Source: Mesorhizobium sp. M4B.F.Ca.ET.058.02.1.1
Lineage (GTDB): Bacteria; Pseudomonadota; Alphaproteobacteria; Rhizobiales; Rhizobiaceae
Direction of reading: 5' to 3'
Length of the DNA: 64,000 nucleotides
Assembly: GCF_003952505.1 (NCBI RefSeq)
Contig: NZ_CP034450.1
Coordinates: 868,001 to 932,000, forward strand
Below, piece after piece: positions 48,751-57,899 of the stretch. Below the pieces are notes generated by a model. That model was not told the origin of the DNA and did not search any database. It worked only from the letters and a program-made list of their open reading frames with translations. Every line of letters begins with the position of its first letter. Position 1 is the first letter of the stretch. The position numbers were made by a program, and so were the translations under genes.

Positions 48751-48766
48751 TGGCACAGTTCGTGCT
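48751..48766 (+). promoter_or_regulatory. Sigma-54 promoter of glnB-glnA
   Basis: TTGGCACAGTTCGTGCT contains TGGCAC and TGCT with exact -24/-12 spacing (GG at 48752-48753, GC at 48764-48765). Transcription would start about 48777, giving a leader of about 50 nt before glnB. NtrC-dependent transcription of glnBA is established in proteobacteria, and ntrBC lies in this window. The gap 48469-48826 holds nothing else convincing. Confidence 0.8.
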
Positions 48767-48769
48767 TGA

Positions 48770-49165
<396 letters not shown>

Positions 49166-49225
49166 CGCCCCCCATCTTTCTGCAACGTCATCATCAAAAA
49201 ACGTCATCAAACAGGGATACATGAC

Positions 49226-50635
49226 ATGACGACAGCCAAAGACATCATGAAGCAGATCAAGGACAACGACGTGAAATTCGTCGACCTGCGCTTCACTGAT
49301 CCGAAGGGCAAGCTGCAGCACGTCACCATGGATGTCGTCGAAGTCGAGGAAGACATGTTCGCCGACGGCGTCATGTTCGACGGTTCCTCGATCGCCGGCT
49401 GGAAGGCGATCAACGAGTCCGACATGGTGCTGATGCCCGATCCCGACACGGTGCACATGGACCCGTTCTTCGCCCAGTCGACCATGGTCATCCTGTGCGA
49501 CATCCTTGATCCGGTCTCCGGCGAATCCTACAACCGCGACCCGCGCGGCACCGCCAAGAAGGCCGAGGCCTACATGAAGTCGGAAGGCATCGGCGACCAG
49601 ATCTTCGTGGGCCCGGAAGCCGAATTCTTCGTCTTCGACGACGTCAAGTACAAGGCCGATCCCTACAACACCGGATTCCGCCTGGACTCCACCGAACTGC
49701 CGTCCAACGACGACACCGACTACGAGACCGGCAATCTCGGCCATCGTCCGCGCATCAAGGGCGGCTACTTCCCTGTGCCGCCGATCGATTCCGCCCAGGA
49801 CATGCGCTCGGAAATGCTGACCGTGCTCGCCGAGATGGGCGTGCGCGTCGAGAAGCATCACCATGAGGTCGCCGCCGCCCAGCATGAGCTCGGCATCAAG
49901 TTCGACACGCTGGTCCGCAACGCCGACAAGATGCTGATCTACAAGTACGTCGTTCACCAGGTCGCCAACGCCTATGGCAAGACGGCCACCTTCATGCCGA
50001 AGCCGGTGTTCGGCGACAACGGCTCGGGTATGCACGTCCACCAGTCGATCTGGAAGGGCGGCAAGCCGACCTTCGCCGGTAACGAATATGCCGGCCTGTC
50101 GGAGAGCTGCCTGTTCTACATCGGCGGCATCATCAAGCACGCCAAGGCGATCAACGCCTTCACCAATCCGCTGACCAACTCCTACAAGCGCCTGGTGCCG
50201 GGTTACGAAGCGCCGGTGCTGCTCGCCTATTCGGCGCGCAACCGCTCGGCGTCCTGCCGCATTCCGTTCGGCTCGTCGCCGAAGGCCAAGCGCGTCGAGG
50301 TCCGCTTCCCCGATCCGGGCGCGAACCCCTACCTCGCGTTCGCCGCCATGCTGATGGCCGGCCTCGACGGCATCAAGAACAAGATCCACCCGGGACAGCC
50401 GATGGACAAGGATCTTTACGACCTGCCGCCGAAGGAGCTGAAGAAGATCCCGACCGTCTGCGGCTCGCTGCGCGAGGCGCTGCAAAGCCTCGACAAGGAC
50501 CGCGGCTTCCTCAAGGCCGGCGGCGTCTTCGACGACGACCAGATCGACAGCTACATCGAGCTGAAGATGGCCGAGGTGATGCGCTTCGAGATGACCCCGC
50601 ATCCGGTCGAATACGACATGTACTATTCGATCTAA
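49226..50635 (+). CDS. glnA: Glutamine synthetase type I
   Basis: 469-residue GSI, forming glutamine from glutamate, ammonia and ATP as a dodecamer. Motifs: [44 protein letters not shown], the ATP site [45 protein letters not shown]. The adenylylation site is the Tyr in [13 protein letters not shown] strong terminator follows 25 nt downstream. GSII lies 200 bp further on the opposite strand. Confidence 0.97.
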   Translation: MTTAKDIMKQIKDNDVKFVDLRFTDPKGKLQHVTMDVVEVEEDMFADGVMFDGSSIAGWKAINESDMVLMPDPDTVHMDPFFAQSTMVILCDILDPVSGESYNRDPRGTAKKAEAYMKSEGIGDQIFVGPEAEFFVFDDVKYKADPYNTGFRLDSTELPSNDDTDYETGNLGHRPRIKGGYFPVPPIDSAQDMRSEMLTVLAEMGVRVEKHHHEVAAAQHELGIKFDTLVRNADKMLIYKYVVHQVANAYGKTATFMPKPVFGDNGSGMHVHQSIWKGGKPTFAGNEYAGLSESCLFYIGGIIKHAKAINAFTNPLTNSYKRLVPGYEAPVLLAYSARNRSASCRIPFGSSPKAKRVEVRFPDPGANPYLAFAAMLMAGLDGIKNKIHPGQPMDKDLYDLPPKELKKIPTVCGSLREALQSLDKDRGFLKAGGVFDDDQIDSYIELKMAEVMRFEMTPHPVEYDMYYSI

Positions 50636-50660
50636 ACTTCTGATCGGATTGAGATTTAGA

Positions 50661-50692
50661 GCCCTCGGAGGTCTCCCTCCGAGGGCTTTTTT
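50661..50692 (+). terminator. Rho-independent terminator of glnA
   Basis: GCCCTCGGAG / CTCCGAGGGC (10 bp, 6-nt loop) followed by TTTTTTATT. Confidence 0.9.
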
Positions 50693-50752
50693 ATTGTCGC
50701 CGATGGTGGCGGCGCTCAGGTCGCGCGGCGTGATCGCCGGCGATTCCCATGC

Positions 50753-50784
50753 AAAAAAAGCCCCGGCGTTTCCGCCGGGGCTTT
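50753..50784. terminator. Bidirectional terminator between glnA and glnII
   Basis: 12-bp perfect stem AAAGCCCCGGCG / CGCCGGGGCTTT with a TTTC loop, an A7 run to the left and TTTCTT to the right. It would end the convergent glnII transcript on the minus strand and read-through from glnA. Confidence 0.85.
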
Positions 50785-50830
50785 CTTGTCGCAGAGTATC
50801 CGTCGCAGCGCGAACGCGCCCCGGCTTGGA

Positions 50831-51871
50831 TCAGGCGGCGGCCGAAACCTGGCCGCTGGCCGGGACCGACGCGATCGTCTTCAGGATCTGCGAAGCGATC
50901 TGGTAGGGGTCGCCCTGCGAGTTCGGACGGCGATCCTCCAGATAGCCCTTGTAGTCGTTCTTGACGAAGGAGTGCGGCACGCGGATCGAAGCGCCACGGT
51001 CGGCGATGCCGTAGCTGAACTTGTTCCACGGCGCGGTCTCGTGCTTGCCGGTCAGGCGCTTGTCGTTGTCCGGGCCGTAGACGGCGATGTGATCCAGCAG
51101 GTTCTTGTCGAACTCAGCCATCAGCGCTTCGAAATAGGCCTTGCCGCCGACTTCGCGCATATAGGCGGTCGAGAAGTTGGCGTGCATGCCCGAGCCGTTC
51201 CAGTCGGTGTCGCCGAGCGGCTTGCAGTGGTACTCGATGTCGATGCCGTATTTCTCGGTCAGGCGCTGCAGCAGGTAGCGGGCCATCCACATCTGGTCGG
51301 CGGCCTTCTTGGAGCCCTTGCCGAAAATCTGGAATTCCCACTGGCCCTTGGCCACTTCGGCGTTGATGCCTTCGTGGTTGATGCCTGCGGCGAGGCACTG
51401 GTCGAGATGCTCCTCGACGATCTGGCGCGCGACCGAGCCGACATTCGAATAGCCGACGCCGGTGTAGTACGGGCCCTGCGGCGCCGGATAGCCGCTCTCC
51501 GGGAAGCCGAGCGGACGGCCGTCCTTGTAGAAGAAATATTCCTGCTCGAAGCCGAACCAGGCGCCCTCGTCATCCAGGATGGTGGCGCGCTTGTTGGAGA
51601 CATGCGGCGTCACGCCATCGGGCATCATCACTTCGCACATCACCAGCACGCCGTTCGTGCGGGCCGGATCCGGGAACATGGCGACCGGCTTCAGCACGCA
51701 GTCGGAGCTGTGGCCTTCGGCCTGCTGAGTCGAGGAGCCGTCGAAGCCCCACAGCGGCAGCTGCTCGAGCGTCGGGAACTCGGCAAATTCCTTGATCTGG
51801 GTCTTGCCGCGAAGATTGGGGACCGGGGTGTATCCGTCGAGCCAGATATACTCGAGCTTGTATTTGGTCAT
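50831..51871 (-). CDS. glnII: Glutamine synthetase type II (GSII)
   Basis: 346-residue octameric, eukaryote-type GS, typical of rhizobia and not adenylylated. Motifs: YIWLDGYTPVPNLRGKT at the N terminus, LPLWGFDGSSTQQAEGHSSD, FGFEQEYFFYKDG, GQWEFQIFG, DTDWNGSGMHANFSTAYMR and RGASIRVPHSFVK. The start MTKYKLEYIW is at ATG 51871. A near-perfect sigma-54 promoter and the divergent gstI-like gene lie upstream. Having GSI and GSII within 2 kb is notable. Confidence 0.96.
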   Translation of the reverse strand: MTKYKLEYIWLDGYTPVPNLRGKTQIKEFAEFPTLEQLPLWGFDGSSTQQAEGHSSDCVLKPVAMFPDPARTNGVLVMCEVMMPDGVTPHVSNKRATILDDEGAWFGFEQEYFFYKDGRPLGFPESGYPAPQGPYYTGVGYSNVGSVARQIVEEHLDQCLAAGINHEGINAEVAKGQWEFQIFGKGSKKAADQMWMARYLLQRLTEKYGIDIEYHCKPLGDTDWNGSGMHANFSTAYMREVGGKAYFEALMAEFDKNLLDHIAVYGPDNDKRLTGKHETAPWNKFSYGIADRGASIRVPHSFVKNDYKGYLEDRRPNSQGDPYQIASQILKTIASVPASGQVSAAA

Positions 51872-51950
51872 TCTAGAGCCTCTCGTTGCTTGATCACCGC
51901 GCAGGGCGACGACGCATGGCCGGGCTGAGCCGACCTGCCGATCGTTAAAA

Positions 51951-51966
51951 AGCAATTCGTGTGCCA
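51951..51966 (-). promoter_or_regulatory. Sigma-54 promoter of glnII
   Basis: On the minus strand, TGGCACACGAATTGCT matches the -24/-12 consensus TGGCAC-N5-TTGCW exactly. Transcription would start near 51940, about 70 nt before the glnII ATG. NtrC-dependent glnII promoters of this type are known in rhizobia. Confidence 0.85.
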
Positions 51967-52058
51967 CACTTGTCCCGGTGGGTGCGGCAAAATGGTCAAA
52001 GCTAAGCGTTGAATTTGCTGAGCCGTCTCAGTGATGCGCCCGGATCGATCAGAAGCAT

Positions 52059-52083
52059 TATTTGCATAAATAATAGGCAAATA
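52059..52083 (-). promoter_or_regulatory. Candidate NtrC enhancer element between glnII and gstI
   Basis: A perfect dyad TATTTGC / GCAAATA with an 11-nt spacer. Read on the minus strand its first 20 bases, TATTTGCCTATTATTTATGC, match the glnB upstream element at 16 of 20 positions. It lies about 95 bp upstream of the glnII sigma-54 site and 97 bp before the gstI start, so it could also control the divergent gene. The rest of the 308-bp gap (51872-52179) holds no other recognised feature. Confidence 0.55.
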
Positions 52084-52179
52084 CTGATCTTTTTGTGGGC
52101 ATATTGCTTAAATGAGTCGCACGACCTATCTTGGAAACAGATGAATCGACTGGCTCCTGGAGAAGAAGGCAGATCGCCA

Positions 52180-52377
52180 ATGCAAGTCACCCCGTCCCGT
52201 CCGTCGGCGAAGATTTTGATGTTCCCTCTGGCAGGGCGCAAAGCTGCCTCAAATTTAGGCGCAAAGGCCAAGTTCGCGGCAGAGCTTGCCTCGCTGCGCA
52301 ACACGCATGCCGATTTTGACGGCTGGTACCACGAAGCGGCGATCGAGGAAGAAGAAGGCCAGCGGCAGAAGAGCTGA
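52180..52377 (+). CDS. gstI: GstI-like glutamine synthetase translation inhibitor (DUF2735)
   Basis: 65-residue protein from ATG 52180 (MQVTPSRPSAKILMFP), divergent from glnII. In Rhizobium leguminosarum the 63-residue GstI, transcribed divergently from glnII, inhibits glnII mRNA translation. The same arrangement, size and conserved KILMFPLAGR and DFDGWYHEAAIEEEE segments support orthology. An alternative start at 52141 adds 13 residues. Basic N terminus, acidic C terminus, no membrane span. A strong terminator follows. Confidence 0.82.
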   Translation: MQVTPSRPSAKILMFPLAGRKAASNLGAKAKFAAELASLRNTHADFDGWYHEAAIEEEEGQRQKS

Positions 52378-52400
52378 GTCTCCCGCAAACTTGCGAATGG

Positions 52401-52436
52401 AAAAAGCCCGGCGTGATCGCTCACGCCGGGCTTTTT
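52401..52436. terminator. Bidirectional terminator downstream of gstI
   Basis: A 16-bp perfect stem AAAAAGCCCGGCGTGA / TCACGCCGGGCTTTTT with a TCGC loop, poly-T to the right. It would end gstI and also the convergent transporter transcript. Confidence 0.9.
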
Positions 52437-52454
52437 TGTATCGCAGCCGACCGG

Positions 52455-54341
52455 CTACTGCTTGGTGTGCAGGTCGGTGCCGAGCGTGTCCCTGACGAAG
52501 ATCATGCCAATGATCAGCGACATCGCCGCGATCACCACCGGATACCAGAGGCCATAGTAGATGTCGCCCTTGTAGGCGCTGAGCGCGAACACTGTCGCCG
52601 GCAGAAGGCCGCCGAACCAGCCATTGCCGATGTGGTAGGGCAGCGACATACCGGTATAGCGGATGCGGGTCGGGAACATCTCGACCAGGATTGCTGCGAT
52701 CGGTCCGTAGACCATGGTCACGAAAAGCACGAGGATGAACAGGATGCCGATGGTCATCGGCCAGTTCACCGCGGCCGGATCGGCGAACATGGCGAAGGCG
52801 CCGCCGCCCGGAATGTTGTAGACGGTGATCTCGGGCGCACCCGCCGCCTCATCCTTGGTCAGCAGCTTGTCCTTAACCGCCTGGTCGACCGCAACGGTCG
52901 TCTTCTCGCCGCCGCGGATCGCCGCCGCGTCGAGCTTGAGCTCGGGATTGGCCGCGATGAAGGCGTCGAGCTTCTGGTCCGGAACCTTGATCGCCGCGCG
53001 CTTCAGCGGATAGCCGCCATCCCGCAACGACATGTTGACCGCCTTGACGAAAGCGGCGTCCTTGGCCTTGGCCTGATCGCCTGCGGCAACGGCATCGTAG
53101 GATTCCACCGTCTCGTTGCCGATCTTGACCGAGGCGGCCGTCCCGGGTGCCGCCGTGGCGACCACGTCATAAGGCACCGAGTTCTTGGTCAGGAACGAGG
53201 TGGCGATGTCGCAGGATGTCGTGAACTTCGCCGTACCGACCGGGTTGAACTGGAACTTGCAGTCGCCGGGTGCCGCGGTCACCGTCGCGCGGGTGTTCTG
53301 CTGCGCGGCGGCAAGAGCCGGATTGGCCGCCTTGGTCAGCGCCTTGAACAGCGGGAAGGTGCAGACGATACCCAAAGCGAGGCCGGCCATGATGATTGGC
53401 TTGCGGCCGATCTTGTCGGAGAGCCAGCCGAACACGACGAAGAAGATCGAGCCGACGGCAAGCGCGATCGCGATCATGATGTTGACCGACTGCGGGTCGA
53501 CCTTCAGCACGTTCTGCAGGAAGAACAGCGCGTAGAACTGGCCGTTATACCAGATCACGGCCTGGCCGGCGGTGAGGCCGAGCAGCGCCAGCAGCGCGAT
53601 CTTGGCGTTCTTCCACTGGCCAAAGGCTTCCGAGAGCGGTGCCTTCGAACCCTTGCCTTCTTCCTTCATGCGCTGGAAGGTCGGCGATTCCGAGAGCGAC
53701 AGTCGGATCCAGATCGAGATGGCAAGCAGCACGAAGGAAACGATGAAGGGAATGCGCCAGCCCCAATCGGCATAGGTTTCCTTGCTCATCGAACCCTGGA
53801 CGATGAGGATGACGATCAGCGACAGGAACAGGCCGAGTGTCGCGGTCGTCTGGATCCAGGAGGTGTAGAAGCCGCGGCGATCGTCGGGCGCGTGTTCGGC
53901 GACATAGGTCGCGGCGCCACCATACTCGCCGCCGAGCGCCAGGCCCTGCAGCATGCGCAGCCCGATCAGGATAATCGGTGCGGCGATGCCCCAACTGGCA
54001 TAGCCGGGCAAGAGGCCGACCAGGAAGGTCGACAAGCCCATGATCGTCATGGTGACTAGAAAGGTGTATTTGCGGCCGACAAGATCGCCGATGCGGCCGA
54101 ACAGCAAGGCGCCGAAGGGGCGGACCAGGAAGCCGGCGGCGAAGGCAAGCAGCGCGAAAATGTTGCGCGTCGCTTCCGGCGCCGACGAGAAGAATGTGGC
54201 GCCGATGAAAGCCGCCAGCGAGCCGTAAAGATAGAAATCGTACCATTCGAAAACGGTGCCGAGCGAGGAAGCGAAGATGACTTTCTTCTCTTCCCGCGTC
54301 ATGCCGCGGCTTGTTCCGCCGGCGGTCGATGCCATTGCCAT
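52455..54341 (-). CDS. MHS-family major facilitator transporter with a large central insertion
   Basis: 628-residue permease of the metabolite:H+ symporter (MHS) family, which imports organic acids or osmolytes. Signatures: SSLGTVFEWYDFYLYGSLA, GRIGDLVGRKYTF, RMLQGLALGGEYGGAATY and FPTRIRYTGMSLPYHIGNGWFGG. Between the eighth and ninth membrane segments (about residues 355-523) sits an insertion of about 170 residues, Ala/Lys/Asp-rich with two Cys and a repeated beta-rich pattern, not found in ordinary MHS proteins of about 430-550 residues. ATG at 54341 with GGAGG. Substrate unknown. Confidence 0.85.
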   Translation of the reverse strand: MAMASTAGGTSRGMTREEKKVIFASSLGTVFEWYDFYLYGSLAAFIGATFFSSAPEATRNIFALLAFAAGFLVRPFGALLFGRIGDLVGRKYTFLVTMTIMGLSTFLVGLLPGYASWGIAAPIILIGLRMLQGLALGGEYGGAATYVAEHAPDDRRGFYTSWIQTTATLGLFLSLIVILIVQGSMSKETYADWGWRIPFIVSFVLLAISIWIRLSLSESPTFQRMKEEGKGSKAPLSEAFGQWKNAKIALLALLGLTAGQAVIWYNGQFYALFFLQNVLKVDPQSVNIMIAIALAVGSIFFVVFGWLSDKIGRKPIIMAGLALGIVCTFPLFKALTKAANPALAAAQQNTRATVTAAPGDCKFQFNPVGTAKFTTSCDIATSFLTKNSVPYDVVATAAPGTAASVKIGNETVESYDAVAAGDQAKAKDAAFVKAVNMSLRDGGYPLKRAAIKVPDQKLDAFIAANPELKLDAAAIRGGEKTTVAVDQAVKDKLLTKDEAAGAPEITVYNIPGGGAFAMFADPAAVNWPMTIGILFILVLFVTMVYGPIAAILVEMFPTRIRYTGMSLPYHIGNGWFGGLLPATVFALSAYKGDIYYGLWYPVVIAAMSLIIGMIFVRDTLGTDLHTKQ

Positions 54342-54525
54342 TGATATGTCCTCCCGTGGGATCCCGTCTGTCCTCGATGGCTGCGCCACCGCCCGCAACT
54401 CCTCCGAACGCGGACTCAAAAACGCAGCTACGGGCGAAAAAATGACAGAAAGCGCCGGGCAACGGCAGAGCGACGATGGGATTATGACTTTCGTATTAGG
54501 TGCAGTGCGAAAGCAGAGCGCGGCC

Positions 54526-55317
54526 TCAGGCTTTCAGCGCGTCGAGCAGGCTGACTGCGGCCATCATGTCGCGCTTGCGGGCCGAGCGGCGCGCCACGGC
54601 CTCGGCGTCCTGGCCCCAATGCTCGATCTGCCAGTCCTCATCGACATGGCCGGCGGCCCAGGCTGCTTCGCCGTCGAGTTCGCCGAAGTCGACGGCGAGC
54701 GCCAACAGCGCCGAGCCCGTCAGCGAGGTCATGACATGGATGGCGGCGAGCCGCATGGGCTCGATGCGCTGCGCAAGATGGGCGCCGAGAACGGCAATGG
54801 TCTCGCGCGGCTGCTCGACATGAACGATGCCTTCGGCGAGATGGAAGCGGGCGCCAAGCGCGCTGCGCGCCCAGTCGATGACCGGATCCCAAAGCTGGTT
54901 CTGCCGGTCGACCAACCCTTGCGGACCGTCGGCGCGGTAGCACAGCAGATCGGACGAGGCGAAGCGCAGGATGTCCTCCAACACCGCTTGCGGATCGCTG
55001 GCGACGCCGTCAATGGCGGTGTTGACGAGGCGCATGACCGGCATGGCCACTGGATCGATGACCTCGCCTTGCGCGTCGAACTCGCCGGCGACCAGGGCCG
55101 CCGCCTTCTCGGTCGGCAGCGCCAGCAACGCCCTGCCCGGCGTGCGCACCGGTCTACCGTCGAGATGGACGGCAAAGCCCTCTTCCGCCGGCACGACCGC
55201 AACGGCCTTGTAGAAGCGCTTCGGCAGCGGCGTCTTCATCTGGATCTGGGCGCGGCGCACGGGATCGGGATCGGAAAGCTGCTTTCCCGCTTCGAGGTCG
55301 TTGAGGATGTCACGCAT
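54526..55317 (-). CDS. ATP12 family F1-ATPase assembly chaperone
   Basis: 263-residue homologue of mitochondrial ATP12, which binds the F1 alpha subunit during assembly of ATP synthase. Alphaproteobacteria keep this gene. Family features are PKRFYKAVAVVPAEEGFAV with a conserved core, LLCYRADGP and the C-terminal AGHVDEDWQIEHWGQDAEA (conserved Glu/Asp-x-x-x-W-G-x-D). ATG at 55317. It is 12 nt from the upstream EamA gene on the same strand. Confidence 0.9.
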   Translation of the reverse strand: MRDILNDLEAGKQLSDPDPVRRAQIQMKTPLPKRFYKAVAVVPAEEGFAVHLDGRPVRTPGRALLALPTEKAAALVAGEFDAQGEVIDPVAMPVMRLVNTAIDGVASDPQAVLEDILRFASSDLLCYRADGPQGLVDRQNQLWDPVIDWARSALGARFHLAEGIVHVEQPRETIAVLGAHLAQRIEPMRLAAIHVMTSLTGSALLALAVDFGELDGEAAWAAGHVDEDWQIEHWGQDAEAVARRSARKRDMMAAVSLLDALKA

Positions 55318-55328
55318 GTCGGAACTCT

Positions 55329-56246
55329 CTAACCCAGGATTTGCTTGCGCGCCGGCCGGTTGACGATGATAAGGCCAGCGGCGATCAGGCCAAGCGCCAG
55401 GAAAATCCTGACCGTCGGCGGCTCGCCCAAAAGCACCGCGCCGCACAAGACACCGAAGGCTGGCGACAGGAAGGCGAAACTCGACAAGCCCGCCGCCGGA
55501 TAGCGCGTCAGCAACCAGAACCACAATACATAGGTGAAGGCGACGATATAGAAAGACTGGAACAGCAGCGCCAAGGTCGGCAAGGCCGTGACCGCGCGGA
55601 TCGGCGCGCCGGCAAAAGGCATGACCAGCAGACCGACGACCGCGGCGCCGGCCAGCTGATAGAGCAGCAGTTTCTCGGCGCTCGTGTCGACCAGTTTCGA
55701 CCGCTTGATGACGATGCTGGTCATCGCCCACAGAATCCCTGAGCCGAGGCTGAGCAGGTCGCCGGTGAGCGTCGCATTGTTGCCGGCAACGATGCCTTCG
55801 GAGAAGACCGCCGCAAGGCCGCAGAAGGCGAGAACAAGCCCGCCCAGCTTGCGCGCGTTGATGCGCTCGCCGAGCAGGAAATGGCTGCCGATCAGGACCC
55901 AGAACGGCATGGTGTTGACCAGTAGCGTGTTGCGGGCAACGGTTGTGTATTCCAGCCCGATATAGAGGCACAGGAATTCAACGCCGAAGAGCACGCCGAC
56001 AACGACGCCGGCGACTAGCGTCCCATCCGGCCTGAACAGCTTGATGCCGCGCAGCCGGCACCAGCCGAGCACGCAGAGCCCGCCAAGAATCGAGCGCGCG
56101 ATCGAGACGAAGACGGGATCATAGCCGGCGTAGGAAACCTTGGCGGCGACGTAGTTCAGCCCCCAGGAGAAGGTCAGCCCGACCATGATCGTGGCGGCCG
56201 CCATGTCGACCGCATCGCGACGGCCCATTTCGGTTGCCGTGGTCAT
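55329..56246 (-). CDS. EamA/DMT family transporter
   Basis: 305-residue drug/metabolite transporter with ten hydrophobic segments arranged as two EamA repeats (residues about 15-145 and 155-290), ending in a basic tail. Typical loops are FSWGLNYVAAKVSYAG near the N terminus and LARNTLLVNTMPFWVLIGSHFLLGE in the first repeat. Substrate unknown; members export amino acids or metabolites. ATG at 56246 overlaps the upstream small ORF stop by 4 nt, and ATP12 follows after 11 nt. Confidence 0.85.
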   Translation of the reverse strand: MTTATEMGRRDAVDMAAATIMVGLTFSWGLNYVAAKVSYAGYDPVFVSIARSILGGLCVLGWCRLRGIKLFRPDGTLVAGVVVGVLFGVEFLCLYIGLEYTTVARNTLLVNTMPFWVLIGSHFLLGERINARKLGGLVLAFCGLAAVFSEGIVAGNNATLTGDLLSLGSGILWAMTSIVIKRSKLVDTSAEKLLLYQLAGAAVVGLLVMPFAGAPIRAVTALPTLALLFQSFYIVAFTYVLWFWLLTRYPAAGLSSFAFLSPAFGVLCGAVLLGEPPTVRIFLALGLIAAGLIIVNRPARKQILG

Positions 56247-56449
56247 TGCTTCGATTGGCTTTCCAACTTAGCAAGCAGTGCTTTCAGTGCTTCGGTGTTT
56301 TGTCTGACCGCCTCAGTGTTCTCGCGGCCGATCTCCGCCACCGATCCCTGCCTGGCAGCAGCGCGGCGCGTAAGATGAGCCACACGAGAAAAATCATGAT
56401 GAAAAGGCAGCCATCCGACCAACTGGTTGGTGAGCGTGGTTCCTCCCAT
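56243..56449 (-). CDS. Small ORF with an apparently scrambled membrane segment
   Basis: 68 codons in this frame. The first 16 (GGTTLTNQLVGWLPF) and last 35 (ARQGSVAEIGRENTEAVRQN, then EALKALLAKLE) look like one small protein with an FtsH-like N-terminal span and a coiled tail. The middle, HHDFSRVAHLT, is polar. Skipping one T in the T4 run (56401-56404 region) gives IMIFLVWLILR, a strong membrane span. A second small indel just after would restore the frame. So the observed frame probably carries two compensating indels. Overlaps the EamA start by 4 nt. Confidence 0.5.
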   Translation of the reverse strand: MGGTTLTNQLVGWLPFHHDFSRVAHLTRRAAARQGSVAEIGRENTEAVRQNTEALKALLAKLESQSKQ

Positions 56450-56474
56450 GGCCCAGTTCCTCTCCTAGTCGTCC

Positions 56475-57455
56475 CTAGTCGTCCGCGTTCTGCTCGTCGA
56501 AGCCGAGCAGGTTCCAGCTCTGGCGCATATGCGGCGGCATCGGCGCGGTGACGTCGATGACGCCCTGGTCCGGGTGCGGAATGAGGATGCGGCGCGCGTG
56601 CAGATGCAGGCGGTTCTGCATGCCGCCCGGAAAGTCCCAATTGGTGTCGGCCTCGAAATATTTGGGATCGCCGATGATCGGGCAGCCAATGTAGGCAGCG
56701 TGGACGCGCAGTTGATGGGTGCGACCGGTATAGGGCTCCATCTCCAGCCAGGACAGCGACTGCGCCGCCTGCTCGACGACCCGATAGTAGGAGACCGCAT
56801 GGTCGGCGCCCTTCTCGCCATGCTTGGCGATGCGCACGCGGTCGCCGTCCGGGGTCGGTTCCTTGACCAGCCAGGTCGAGATCTTGTCCTCGCGCTTCGG
56901 CGGCACGCCCTTGACCAGTGCCCAATAGGTCTTCTTGGTCTCGCGCGCCCGGAACGCTTCGGAGAGTTTCATCGCCGCAAGCCTGGTGCGGGCGACGACC
57001 AGCACGCCGGATGTGTCGCGGTCGAGCCGATGCACCAGGCGCGGCTTCTCGCCCTTCTGGTTGCGCCAGGCCTCCAGCATGTCATCGACATTGCGGGTGA
57101 CGCCCGAACCGCCCTGCACGGCGAGCCCAGCGGGCTTGTTGAAGACGAAGACCTTCGGGTCCTCATGGATAAGCATCTTGGCGAGCACATCGGCGTCGCC
57201 CTGGTTGCGGATCGAATGGCCGGTGAGCGGCGCCTCGCCCTTCTTGTCGACCTCGAGCGGCGGGATGCGGACCGTTTGGCCGGGCTCGACGCGCGTGTCG
57301 GCCTTCACCCGGCCGCCGTCGACGCGGATCTGGCCGGAGCGCAGGAGCTTCTGCAGATGGCCGAAGCCGAGCCCCGGGAAATGGGTCTTGAACCAGCGGT
57401 CGAGCCGCATGCCCGCCTCGCCGGCCTCCACCGTGATCTGTTCAACGCCTGCCAT
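56475..57455 (-). CDS. RluC/RluA family 23S rRNA pseudouridine synthase
   Basis: 326-residue synthase isomerising uridine to pseudouridine. S4 RNA-binding domain (about residues 14-80, MRLDRWFKTHFPGLGFGHLQK) followed by the catalytic domain, with the nucleophile Asp in HRLDRDTSGVLVVAR and YTGRTHQLRVH. The C-terminal LHLHARRILIPHPDQG ends the RluA-type fold. ATG at 57455 (MAGVEQITV). rRNA target (RluC-like) inferred from the S4 domain; not certain. Confidence 0.9.
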   Translation of the reverse strand: MAGVEQITVEAGEAGMRLDRWFKTHFPGLGFGHLQKLLRSGQIRVDGGRVKADTRVEPGQTVRIPPLEVDKKGEAPLTGHSIRNQGDADVLAKMLIHEDPKVFVFNKPAGLAVQGGSGVTRNVDDMLEAWRNQKGEKPRLVHRLDRDTSGVLVVARTRLAAMKLSEAFRARETKKTYWALVKGVPPKREDKISTWLVKEPTPDGDRVRIAKHGEKGADHAVSYYRVVEQAAQSLSWLEMEPYTGRTHQLRVHAAYIGCPIIGDPKYFEADTNWDFPGGMQNRLHLHARRILIPHPDQGVIDVTAPMPPHMRQSWNLLGFDEQNADD

Positions 57456-57493
57456 TTGTCTCGCTTTGCCTCTTCGGAAGCGGGGCAATAGCA

Positions 57494-57868
57494 TTAAGGC
57501 AGGCTTCTTGCGAGCCAAAGACCCAGAAACAGGGCGAGGATCGCGCCAATGACGCTGGCGAGCGCATAGCCGAACGCCGGCACCGCCGCGCCGCGCTCCC
57601 AAAGCGTGGCGAAATCGAGCGAAAAGGCCGAAAAAGTGGTGAAGCCGCCAAGGATGCCGGTGGCCACGAACAGCCTGACCTCGTTCGAGCCGCCGCGTCG
57701 CGCGAGCACGGCGATGAACAGGCCCATGACGAAGGAGCCGACGATGTTGATCACCATCGTGCCCCAGGGATAGTTGGGGCCGACCAGGCGCAGCGCGCCC
57801 ATATTGGTCAAGTGGCGGATGCCGGCGCCGATGCCGCCGCCGATGACAACGAGAAGTAGATTGGCCAT
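57494..57868 (-). CDS. crcB: Fluoride exporter CrcB
   Basis: 124-residue dual-topology fluoride channel (Fluc). Four membrane spans. Conserved NIVGSFVMG and GGFTTFSAFSLD with the Na+ site are visible, and GAGIRHLTN near the N terminus. It lies upstream of the RluC gene on the same strand. A crcB-type fluoride riboswitch was looked for in the 31-bp gap before it and is not apparent. Confidence 0.93.
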   Translation of the reverse strand: MANLLLVVIGGGIGAGIRHLTNMGALRLVGPNYPWGTMVINIVGSFVMGLFIAVLARRGGSNEVRLFVATGILGGFTTFSAFSLDFATLWERGAAVPAFGYALASVIGAILALFLGLWLARSLP

Positions 57869-57899
57869 GGCGGCTTTCTGCCGTTGCCGGCTTGCCGGG

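Noticed and set aside
57869..57899. Fluoride riboswitch upstream of crcB
   Set aside because: The 31-bp gap is too short and no crcB-motif hairpin is visible.
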